A stretch of 19,524 nt of DNA, taken from the NCBI GenBank assembly GCA_903909415.1, contig CAIVVS010000003.1:1-19524 (forward strand), read 5' to 3'. This DNA comes from an uncultured Pseudomonadota bacterium (GTDB lineage: Bacteria; Pseudomonadota; Gammaproteobacteria; Burkholderiales; SG8-39). Positions 1 to 6,718 of the stretch are shown here, piece after piece (positions within the stretch are counted from its first letter, which is position 1; each line of letters starts with the position of its first letter). Position numbers and translations under genes: made by a program. Below the pieces are notes generated by a model. The model worked only from the letters and a program-made list of their open reading frames with translations, ran no database searches and was not told the DNA's origin.

Positions 1-1173
1 GGCGGCCGCACCGGGCGGCTCGGCCAGGCCGGTGCCCTCCTGCCTGGGTTCCGCCAGGCCGGTGCCCCCCTCCTCCTTGGGCTCGGCCAGGCCCGTCCCG
101 CCCTCTTCCTTGGGCTCCTGCAGCCCCCCGGGTTCCTGCAGCCCGCCGGGCTCGCTTGAGTCGCTTGAGTCGCTGGACGCGCCCGTGCCCATCTCCTGCA
201 GGCCCGAGACGTCCTCCACCGGCAGCGGCGCGGTGACCGCGCGGTACGCCACGCCCATCACCAGCGCGAACGCCAGCGCCGGCAACAGCACCACGGCGAG
301 CTGGCGCAGCACGTCACCGCCGGCGAGGCCCTGCTTGCGCGCGCCCTTGAGTGCAGCCATCAGCGCCGGCAGCGCGCGCTGGCCGAAGGCCTCCGACACG
401 CGCCTGGCGACCTCGGGCAGCGGGATCCTGCGTCCTTCCTCGGACAGCGGTGGCGCGAGCGAGGGCTTGACCTTCGCCAGCACGATCACGTAGCCGATGT
501 ACAGCGCGGCCAGCATCAGCCCCGGGAAGAACGCACCGGCATAGAGCTGCACCACCGACACGCCGGCCGTGGCGCCGTACACGATGAGCATCACCGAGGG
601 CGGGATCAGGATGCCCAGGCAGCCGCCCGCGGTGATCACGCCGGCGGCGACCTTGATGTTGTAGCCCGCGCGCAGCATGGCGGGCAGGGCCAGAAGGCCC
701 ATCAGGGTCACCACGGCGCCGACGATGCCGGTGGCGGTGGCGAACACCGCGCAGGTCACCAGCGTCGCCACCGCGAGCGAGCCGGGCACGCGCGCGAGCG
801 CGAGCTGCAGGCTGCGGAACAGCTTCTCGATCAGGTTGGCGCGCTCGACCAGGTAGCCCATGAACACGAACAGCGGGATGGAGATCAGCACGTCGTTGTT
901 CATCACCGCCCAGGTCCGCTGCACCATCAGGTCCAGCACCTGCCGCGTGGCGGTCTCGGGCGTCTGGAAGCGGTAGGCCAGCCAGGCGAAGAACACGCCC
1001 ATGCCCATGAGGGTGAACGCGGTGGGGAAGCCCAGCATGATGGCCACCACCACCAGCGACAGCATCAGCAGGCCGACATGGCCGCTGCTCATGGTCGCCC
1101 AGGGCATGAATATCACGGTGGGCAGCAGGATCGCCACCATCAGCGTGAAGCCGAACCAGAGTTCCTTCCTCAT
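1..1173 (-). CDS. dctM: TRAP transporter large permease DctM (3' end beyond the window)
   Basis: This is the large membrane subunit of a tripartite ATP-independent periplasmic transporter, which carries the solute through the inner membrane, usually driven by Na+. The 391 visible codons start at the ATG at 1173, which overlaps the dctQ stop as ATGA. Many hydrophobic segments are visible, and the family motif is clear around residues 185-200 (GCLGILIPPSVMLIVYG, preceded by a Gly/Ala-rich helix). From about residue 325 the protein turns into a hydrophilic, acidic, repeated stretch: SSD units, then two PGGLQE units, then PKEEGGTGLAE twice and a shorter PRQEGTGLAE. This lies where the usual roughly 430-residue DctM would continue with further helices, so it looks like a loop insertion and the full protein should be longer than usual. 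The C-terminal half is outside the window. The family call is secure; the substrate is not visible. Confidence 0.93.
   Translation of the reverse strand, partial: MRKELWFGFTLMVAILLPTVIFMPWATMSSGHVGLLMLSLVVVAIMLGFPTAFTLMGMGVFFAWLAYRFQTPETATRQVLDLMVQRTWAVMNNDVLISIPLFVFMGYLVERANLIEKLFRSLQLALARVPGSLAVATLVTCAVFATATGIVGAVVTLMGLLALPAMLRAGYNIKVAAGVITAGGCLGILIPPSVMLIVYGATAGVSVVQLYAGAFFPGLMLAALYIGYVIVLAKVKPSLAPPLSEEGRRIPLPEVARRVSEAFGQRALPALMAALKGARKQGLAGGDVLRQLAVVLLPALAFALVMGVAYRAVTAPLPVEDVSGLQEMGTGASSDSSDSSEPGGLQEPGGLQEPKEEGGTGLAEPKEEGGTGLAEPRQEGTGLAEPPGAAA
2..177 (-). repeat. In-frame tandem repeats inside dctM
   Basis: Three kinds of short tandem repeat lie side by side in the dctM reading frame. 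A 9-bp unit (plus strand GCTTGAGTC) encodes SSD, an 18-bp unit (CTGCAGCCC followed by a CCGGG-containing half) encodes PGGLQE twice, and a roughly 33-bp unit encodes P(K/R)(E/Q)E(G)GTGLAE three times. All unit lengths are multiples of three, so the frame stays open. Copies differ mainly by single substitutions, as expected from slippage followed by drift. The array may continue past base 1. Confidence 0.85.
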
Positions 1174-1796
1174 TTGGCGCCCCCTGCGGAGGACGTCACG
1201 TAGGCATCGAGCTTCTCGATGTCCTCATCCTTCACGTGCACCATCTCCTTGAGCTTGTCGACGTCGACTTCCTCGACGTCCTGCTCGCGCGAGGGCCACG
1301 CGCCCTCGCGCAGGCACACCACGCAGCGCGCGATCTCGACCAGGCCCTGCAGCAGCAGGATGGCCCCGGCCAGGGTGATCACGGACTTGAACGGGTAGAT
1401 CGGCGGGCCGTCGGCGGTGATCGAGGAATGCTCCTTGATCGCCCAGGCGTCGGCGGCGAAGGACCAGCCCGCGTAGGTCAGCGCGATCACGCCCGGGATG
1501 AAGAACAGGATGTACAGGATCAGGTCCAGCGTCGCCTGGGTGCGCGGCGCGAAGAACCCGTAGAGCACGTCGCCACGCACGTGGCCGCTCTTGGCCAGGG
1601 TATAGGCCCCGGCCATCATGAAGACGGTGCCGTACATCATCATCATCACGTCGAAGGCCCACGGGTGCGGGGCGCCGAGCACGTAACGGGAGAACACCTC
1701 GAAGGAGATGAGCGCGGTGAGCGCGACGATCAACCAGGCGAAGGCCTGCCCGACCCATGTGGACACGCGGTCCACGAACAGCATGAATGCTTGCAC
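1170..1796 (-). CDS. dctQ: TRAP transporter small permease DctQ
   Basis: This is the small four-helix membrane subunit that pairs with DctM and links it to the DctP receptor. I prefer the GTG at 1796 (208 residues, beginning VQAFMLFVDRVS) over the longer frame opening at 1871. The longer frame would run through a strong hairpin at 1823-1848, and an AGGA lies 12 bases before the GTG. Hydrophobic segments sit near residues 10-32, 45-65, 85-110 and 130-155, with the typical FEVFSRYVLGAPHPW stretch after the first helix. The last 45 or so residues form a charged, Asp/Glu/Lys-rich cytoplasmic tail (EEVDVDKLKEMVHVKDEDIE), longer than in many DctQ proteins. The stop codon overlaps the dctM start. 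An ATG nine bases downstream of the GTG (MLFVDR) is the alternative start. Confidence 0.88.
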   Translation of the reverse strand: MQAFMLFVDRVSTWVGQAFAWLIVALTALISFEVFSRYVLGAPHPWAFDVMMMMYGTVFMMAGAYTLAKSGHVRGDVLYGFFAPRTQATLDLILYILFFIPGVIALTYAGWSFAADAWAIKEHSSITADGPPIYPFKSVITLAGAILLLQGLVEIARCVVCLREGAWPSREQDVEEVDVDKLKEMVHVKDEDIEKLDAYVTSSAGGAK

Positions 1797-1818
1797 GATG
1801 TTTTGCCGTCCTGAAACG

Positions 1819-1848
1819 AAAACACCCCCCGGACTCTGCCGGAGGGTG
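1819..1848 (-). terminator. Hairpin with T-rich tail between dctP and dctQ
   Basis: Read on the minus strand, CACCCTCCGG, a six-base loop CAGAGT and CCGGGGGGTG form a 10-bp stem with a single G-T wobble. It is followed directly by TTTTCGTTTC. It lies 48 bases after the dctP stop and 22 bases before the chosen dctQ start. This is a good intrinsic terminator or attenuator shape. Its likely effect is to leave more dctP than dctQM message, as the receptor is needed in excess over the permease. Confidence 0.7.
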
Positions 1849-1895
1849 CCTTGCACGGGCCTGACCGGCATGGCGCCGGCCGGCCCTGCCTGCGG

Positions 1896-3059
1896 TCAGC
1901 CCTTCTTCGCCGCGCCGCCCTTGGCCGCGCCGCTGCCGCGGTTGAAGAAGTGGTTGTACGCCATGCGGTCGCCCACATAGGTGTCCAGCTTCCACGGCAT
2001 GGCGCGCTCGGCGAAGGCGCGCATGGACGCGTTGACCTTCTTGAACAGGGGGTTCTCGGCCTCCTTCTTCGCCACCACCTGGTCCCAGACCTGCAGCTGG
2101 CGCTGCAGCACGGAATCGGGGGTCTTGAAGAAGCGGACCTTGTCCTTGCCCTTCAGGTCGGCGTAGTCCTTGGAGTAGCGGTCGATCGCCTTCCAGGACA
2201 TGTCCTGCGAGGACGCCTCGACGGCGCTCTCGATCAGCGCCTTCATCTTGGCCGGCAGCGCGTCGTACTTGGTCTTGTTGAACAGGATCTCGAACTGCTC
2301 GCCCGACTGGTGGTAGCTCTGCAGCATGCAGATCTTGGACACGTCGGGGAAGCCGAGGATGCGGTCGGACGAGGCGTTGTTGAACTCGGCCGCGTCCAGC
2401 AGGCCGCGGTCCATCGCCGGCACGATCTCGCCGCCGGGCAGCGCGTTCACCGCCGCGCCCATGGCCGTGAAGATGTCCACCGACAGGCCCACGGTGCGGT
2501 ACTTCAGGCCCTTGAGGTCCTCGGGCTTGGTGACCGGCTTCTTGAACCAGCCCAGCGGCTGGGTGGGCATCGGGCCGTAGAGGAAGGACACCACGTCCAG
2601 GTTCAGGCTCTTGTAGATCTCGGCCAGCAGGTCCTTGCCGCCGCCGTACTTGTGCCAGGCCAGGACCATGTTCGCGTCCATGCCGTAGGCGGGGCCGGAA
2701 CCCCACAGCGCCATGGCGGCGTTCTTGCCGTACCAGTAGGCCACCACGCCATGGCCGCCGTCGAGCGTGCCCTTGGCGACGGCATCCATCATCCCGAACG
2801 CGGGCACCACCGCGCCGGCGGGCAGCACGTCGATGCGCAGGTCGCCACCGGCCATGTCGTTGACGCGCTTGGCGAAGTCGGTCGCGTACTCATGGAAGAT
2901 GTCCTTGGCCGGCCAGGTCGACTGCCAGCGGAACACGGTCGGGCCCTGTGCCTTGACGATGGCCGGGAAGCCCAGCGTCGCGGCACCCGCGGAAGCGGCT
3001 GCTGCACCGGCCAGGAAGCGACGGCGCGCGGGCGCGGCCTTGGGTTGCTGTTTGCTCAT
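1896..3059 (-). CDS. dctP: TRAP transporter substrate-binding protein DctP (TakP-like)
   Basis: This is the periplasmic receptor of the DctPQM transporter, 387 residues from the ATG at 3059. That start has a good ribosome-binding site (AGGAGA, six bases upstream); an upstream extension to 3200 exists but lacks one. The N-terminus carries a twin-arginine signal (RRRFLAG at residues 12-18, then an Ala-rich core ending near IVKAQG), so export is probably by the Tat route. The mature protein has the TRAP receptor pattern, including KYRTVG with Arg188, the position that usually binds the substrate carboxylate, and GGEIVPAMDRGLLDAAEF. These segments look more like the TakP/lactate-binding branch than the C4-dicarboxylate branch. 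With glycolate oxidase genes nearby, a 2-keto or 2-hydroxy acid is a plausible ligand; that is inference. The C-terminus ends in a small repeat (GAAKGGAAKKG). Confidence 0.9.
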   Translation of the reverse strand: MSKQQPKAAPARRRFLAGAAAASAGAATLGFPAIVKAQGPTVFRWQSTWPAKDIFHEYATDFAKRVNDMAGGDLRIDVLPAGAVVPAFGMMDAVAKGTLDGGHGVVAYWYGKNAAMALWGSGPAYGMDANMVLAWHKYGGGKDLLAEIYKSLNLDVVSFLYGPMPTQPLGWFKKPVTKPEDLKGLKYRTVGLSVDIFTAMGAAVNALPGGEIVPAMDRGLLDAAEFNNASSDRILGFPDVSKICMLQSYHQSGEQFEILFNKTKYDALPAKMKALIESAVEASSQDMSWKAIDRYSKDYADLKGKDKVRFFKTPDSVLQRQLQVWDQVVAKKEAENPLFKKVNASMRAFAERAMPWKLDTYVGDRMAYNHFFNRGSGAAKGGAAKKG

Positions 3060-3131
3060 GTTGTCTCCTAACGTTGTGGATGCCATGGTCGGGCATGCAT
3101 TCGGTATCGGCGCCCAGGTCTTTGTTTTTAT

Positions 3132-3177
3132 TGCCTGATTCCGGCACGCCTGATGGCCGGACCGGGGACGCCTAATG
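3132..3177 (-). promoter_or_regulatory. Direct repeats upstream of dctP, possible regulator site
   Basis: The 150-bp gap before dctP holds three copies of ATYAGGC on the minus strand (plus strand GCCTRAT at 3133-3139, 3148-3154 and 3170-3176). The two upstream copies extend to CATYAGGCGTSCC and are spaced 22 bp, about two helical turns. This could be an operator for a transcription factor acting on the TRAP genes. I cannot place a convincing -35/-10 pair; an AT-rich patch (AATAAAAACAAAGA) lies just downstream. Confidence 0.3.
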
Positions 3178-3209
3178 CCCGCGCATCCTATCCCCCACAT
3201 GGTGGGAAA

Positions 3210-4616
3210 TCAAGGGCGGGGGATGCTGTTGCGCAATAGCCGTCCCAGCACCGGCGGCGTTAGCAGCGTGGTCAGCATGACCATGATCACCGCAACCGAG
3301 AACATCCGGTCATCCACCACGCCGAGCTGGCGCCCCGCCATGGCGAAGATCAACCCTACCTCGCCACGCGGGACCATCCCCCAGCCGACCAGCCAGCGCC
3401 GGGCGTCGCCTGCGGCCACGCCCGCCACGATCTTGCCCAGCACCGCGGCCAGGGTCACGCCCAGGGCAACCATGATCACGGCGGGGTCGGCCAGTGTCTG
3501 CAACTGGACCTGCATGCCGGTGTAGACGAAGAAAACCGGCACGAACACGTATCCCAGGGGCTCGACCAGCTCGCGGTGGTGGTTCCCCGCGTGGTGGTCC
3601 AGCACGTCGCCCAGCTTCTGGGCCTGCGGAGCCGGCAGCCCGGCCAGAAGCGGGCGCAGTTCGCTCTCCAGCTCGGACCGGTCGAAATCCCTGAGGAACA
3701 CGGGTTCCAGCAGCAGTCCGGCGGCAAAGGCCCCCACGATGGCCGCCAGGCCCATCGCGTGCGCCAGCCAGGCCAGCAGCAGGCCGAGCGAAATCACCAG
3801 CGTCGCCTTCATGGCCGCGCCCGCGCTGATGAACGCCAGCCCCCTCCCCAGGTAGGGGGCGAGAAAGCGCCCGAGCCAGATCGAGCCGCCGAGGAACAGC
3901 ACCGCCTGCAGGGTGATGCCCGCCACCTGCATCGCGCTCACCTGGCCGTCGCGCACCAGGCTGGACACCACCGCGAGGATGATCAGGCCCAGCACGTCGT
4001 CGATCACCGCGGCCCCCAGGATGATGCGCGCCTCCTTCGAGCCCAGCGCCCCGAGGTCCCGGAACACCCGGCCGGTAATGCCCACCGACGTCGCCGTGAG
4101 GGTGGCCCCCAGGAACAGGTAGGCGGTGAAGTCCTGTCCCGGAAGCAGCAGCGGGCCGACCACCCAGGTGCCCAGGGCGAACGGGGCGACCACGCCGATC
4201 ACCGCGACCGCGAGCGCGCGCATTCCCACGCGGCGCATGTCCTCAAGCCGCGTTTCAAGGCCGATCTGGAACAGCAGGATCACCACGCCCAGTTCGGCGA
4301 AGATCGCGATGACATCGTCGCTGCCCATCTTCTCGAACAAGCCGATGCCGACCAGCGACAGGTTTCCGAGGAGCACGCCCACCAGCAGCTCGCCCAGCAC
4401 CGCGGGCATGCCAAGGCGCTCCACCAGCATCGCGAGGCGCGCCAGCACCAGGATGATCGCCAGCCACAGGAAGGTCTGCCCGGCGGCCGCGGAGCCCGCG
4501 GCGTAGGCGTTGCTGATGCCGGTGCCGAACAGCCAGGCCAGGCCAAGCGCCAGCATCGCCGGCCTAATCGGGCCAGCGGCCCTGCGCCGCGCCAGATACG
4601 GTGAAATCGTTTGCAT
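3210..4616 (-). CDS. CPA2/Kef-type cation:proton antiporter
   Basis: This is a membrane antiporter of the monovalent cation:proton antiporter-2 group (Na_H_Exchanger domain), exchanging K+ or Na+ for H+ across the inner membrane. The start at 4616 (MQTISPYLARRR, 468 residues) has an AGGG seven bases upstream; an in-frame GTG at 4673 would add 19 residues. A hydrophobic segment ending NAYA looks like a signal sequence, and about twelve more helices follow. Family features include ERLGMPAVLGELLVGVLLG, VILLFQIGLETRLEDM, the GVIDDVLGLI-type stretch (AAVIDDVLGLIILAVV) with paired aspartates, and VPRGEVGLIFA near the C-terminus. There is no TrkA-N/RCK domain, so it lacks the nucleotide-binding gate of KefB/KefC. 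A hydrophilic stretch around residues 315-355 includes a His-rich segment, LDHHAGNHHREL. Ion preference cannot be read from the sequence. Confidence 0.85.
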   Translation of the reverse strand: MQTISPYLARRRAAGPIRPAMLALGLAWLFGTGISNAYAAGSAAAGQTFLWLAIILVLARLAMLVERLGMPAVLGELLVGVLLGNLSLVGIGLFEKMGSDDVIAIFAELGVVILLFQIGLETRLEDMRRVGMRALAVAVIGVVAPFALGTWVVGPLLLPGQDFTAYLFLGATLTATSVGITGRVFRDLGALGSKEARIILGAAVIDDVLGLIILAVVSSLVRDGQVSAMQVAGITLQAVLFLGGSIWLGRFLAPYLGRGLAFISAGAAMKATLVISLGLLLAWLAHAMGLAAIVGAFAAGLLLEPVFLRDFDRSELESELRPLLAGLPAPQAQKLGDVLDHHAGNHHRELVEPLGYVFVPVFFVYTGMQVQLQTLADPAVIMVALGVTLAAVLGKIVAGVAAGDARRWLVGWGMVPRGEVGLIFAMAGRQLGVVDDRMFSVAVIMVMLTTLLTPPVLGRLLRNSIPRP

Positions 4617-4703
4617 GTGTCTGCCCTGCTTGCTCCGTGCGTCCGTGACTTTACCGGGAGCAAGCCGCCGCACCCGATTGCGATGTGGAATGCCGGTGGC
4701 GCC

Positions 4704-5969
4704 TCAGCCGGGTGCGCCGGCGGCCACCGTCCCCGCGGGACGCTCCTTGTGCGGCGGGCTCGGCTGCCAGCCCAGCACCGCCATCACCACGGCAAAACCG
4801 ACCACGTAGGCCAGCGCCACGTGCCAGCCGTGGCGCAGCCACGCGCCCACCGAGCGCGCCTGCGGGTACATGCCCGACAGGGCGACGCCGGCCGAAGAGC
4901 CGAACCAGATCATCGAGCCGCCGAAGCCCACGGCATAGGCCAGCACGCCCCAGTCGTAGCCGCCCTGGCGCAGGGCCAGCGCGGTCAGCGGGATGTTGTC
5001 GAACACCGCCGAGACGAAACCCAGCCCCAGCGCGCTCTGCCAGGACGGAAGCGGCAGGTGCTGCACCGGCATCATCGAGGCGCACACGACGAGGGACAGC
5101 AGGAAGGCCGCGCTGCGCGTCGCGCCGGGCACCAGGCGCCAATGCGGCGCGCGCAGCGGCGCGGCGGCGAGGATCGCCGCCCAGACGGCCACGCCGATGA
5201 ACGGGAAGCGGTCGGACATGTCGTTGAATCCCACGTTCACCGTGACGTTCACCGCGATCGCGACCAGCAGGATCCACAGCACCACGCCCAGGCGCACCCA
5301 GTCCACGCGCGTGCCGGCCGGTTCGTCCTTGAGGATCGGGGAGTACCGGTGCTGCTGCAGCGAGGCCGGAATGCCGCAGACGAACAGGGCCACCCCGGCG
5401 GCGACATAGGCGGGCAGCACGTCCATGGGGTCGACCCCGTCGATCCACATCATGGTGGTGGTGGTGTCGCCGACCACGCTGCCCGAGCCGCCGGCATTGG
5501 ACGCGGCAACGATGGCAGCGAGGTAGCCGACGTGCACCTTGCCGCGGAATACGGTATGCGCCATCGCCCCTCCGATCAGCGCGGCGGCGATGTTATCGAG
5601 GAAGGCCGACAGCACGAACACCATCACCAGCAGCCACAGCCCGCCCTTCCAGTCGTCCGGCAGGTACCTGGGCAGCACCTTGGGCGCCTCGCTGTCCTCG
5701 AAATGCCGCGACAGCAGCGCGAATCCGACCAGCAGGCCGAGCAGGTTGGCGAGCACCACCCACTCGTGCGCCAGGTGCGAGGCCAGGCCGCTGAATCCGG
5801 GACCGGTGGAGAAAGGCGCGAACATCACCTTGTAGGCGGCGATCACCACCATGCCCCAGAACGCCACGCGCAGCGTGTGGTTGTGGAACACCGCCACGCC
5901 CAGCAGGACCAAGCCGAACAGGAAGAAATCCAGCGGGACGCCCGCCAGCGCGGGCAGGGGCGTCGTCAT
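4704..5969 (-). CDS. NhaD-type Na+/H+ antiporter (ion transporter superfamily)
   Basis: This is a 421-residue integral membrane protein with about eleven helices, of the ion transporter superfamily that includes NhaD, ArsB and citrate carriers. The diagnostic stretches are LSAFLDNIAAALIGGAMA (about residues 120-137), the NhaD-like SNAGGSGSVVGDTTTTMMW (about 156-174), and a second AVFDNIPLTALAL in the C-terminal half, so both inverted-repeat halves look intact. Na+ export in exchange for H+ is the expected role; another anion or cation cannot be ruled out. The ATG at 5969 overlaps the lutC stop as ATGA, so the two genes are translationally coupled. The C-terminus ends in a short Pro/Gly/Ala tail. 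About 87 bp without visible signals separate it from the next antiporter gene. Confidence 0.82.
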   Translation of the reverse strand: MTTPLPALAGVPLDFFLFGLVLLGVAVFHNHTLRVAFWGMVVIAAYKVMFAPFSTGPGFSGLASHLAHEWVVLANLLGLLVGFALLSRHFEDSEAPKVLPRYLPDDWKGGLWLLVMVFVLSAFLDNIAAALIGGAMAHTVFRGKVHVGYLAAIVAASNAGGSGSVVGDTTTTMMWIDGVDPMDVLPAYVAAGVALFVCGIPASLQQHRYSPILKDEPAGTRVDWVRLGVVLWILLVAIAVNVTVNVGFNDMSDRFPFIGVAVWAAILAAAPLRAPHWRLVPGATRSAAFLLSLVVCASMMPVQHLPLPSWQSALGLGFVSAVFDNIPLTALALRQGGYDWGVLAYAVGFGGSMIWFGSSAGVALSGMYPQARSVGAWLRHGWHVALAYVVGFAVVMAVLGWQPSPPHKERPAGTVAAGAPG

Positions 5970-6652
5970 GCGCCCCGCACCAGCACCAGGTGCACCCGGT
6001 AGGGCCCGTGCGCGCCGAGCACGATGGTCTGTTCTATGTCGCCGGTGCGCGACGGCCCGGAGATGAAGTTCACCGCGCGCGGCATGCGGCCGCGCTCGTC
6101 GCGCGCCAGGTCCCAGCCGTCCTCCATCACTGCGACCACGCGCGAGCAGGGCACGACCGCCACATGGGTCTCGGGCAGCAGGCTGGCGCTGGCCGGCGTG
6201 TCCGGGCCGGACAGCATCATCAGGGTGCCGGTCTCGGCGATGGCGCAGAACGCGCCGGTCACGCCCAACGGGTCGTCACCGTTCGGCGCGCGCGCCGCGA
6301 GGTCCAGGCCGGCGGACTTCCAGTCCAGTTGCGCGAGCGACGGCCACACGCAGCCGCGCGTGGCCAGCTTGTGCGCGGCGAGGTAGCGCGCCACCGCGGC
6401 GGGGACGTCGGCCATGGTCGCGACCTCCTCACTGGTGGAGGACAGCGCGTCGGCCTTGGCGCGCAGGCGCGCGACGCGCTCGGCCTGCGTGGCCATGCCC
6501 AGTTCCGGCTGCGGGCCGCGCGGATGCGCGCGCAGGTAGGTGGTTATCGCCTCGGTGTCCGTCGCCGACACGCGGCCGGTGCCGCGCCCCTGCGCCTTGC
6601 GGATGCGACCGAGGATGCGCGCGCGTGCGCCGGCGTTGTCGTCGAGGGACAT
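5966..6652 (-). CDS. lutC: LutC/YkgG family LUD-domain protein
   Basis: The product is 228 residues with a LUD domain, the LutC component associated with L-lactate oxidation by the iron-sulfur LutABC system. The family signature near the C-terminus is clear (ISGPSRTGDIEQTIVLGAHG, then PYRVHLVLV), as is the central AFCAIAETGTLMMLSG. The N-terminus is a charged helix of the usual type (ARILGRIRKAQG). The start at 6652 has only a weak GGA upstream. No lutA or lutB lies beside it: it follows pntB after 54 bp and overlaps nhaD. It may act with partners encoded elsewhere or with a different 2-hydroxy-acid oxidase. The family assignment is secure; the biochemical role of this orphan copy is open. 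Confidence 0.88.
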   Translation of the reverse strand: MSLDDNAGARARILGRIRKAQGRGTGRVSATDTEAITTYLRAHPRGPQPELGMATQAERVARLRAKADALSSTSEEVATMADVPAAVARYLAAHKLATRGCVWPSLAQLDWKSAGLDLAARAPNGDDPLGVTGAFCAIAETGTLMMLSGPDTPASASLLPETHVAVVPCSRVVAVMEDGWDLARDERGRMPRAVNFISGPSRTGDIEQTIVLGAHGPYRVHLVLVRGA

Positions 6653-6670
6653 TGGTCCGATCCGATCAGG

Positions 6671-6718
6671 TCAGTCCGGGGTAAGGTCAGGCAATCAGTC
6701 CAGCGCTCAGTCCAGGGC
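6671..6718 (-). repeat. Echoed 3' end of pntB with repeated in-frame stops
   Basis: pntB ends with GCCCTGGACTGA (Ala-Leu-Asp-stop). The next twelve bases are GCGCTGGACTGA, the same three residues and stop in the same frame with one synonymous change. A further in-frame CCGGACTGA follows, ending at 6671. This is a diverged short tandem duplication of the gene end. Confidence 0.75.

Noticed and set aside
3194..3206. CCCAC-ATG-GTGGG hairpin after the Kef-type gene
   Set aside because: The stem has only five base pairs and no T-run follows on either strand, so I do not call it a terminator. A wider ATCCCCC/GGGGGAT pair around it is no better.
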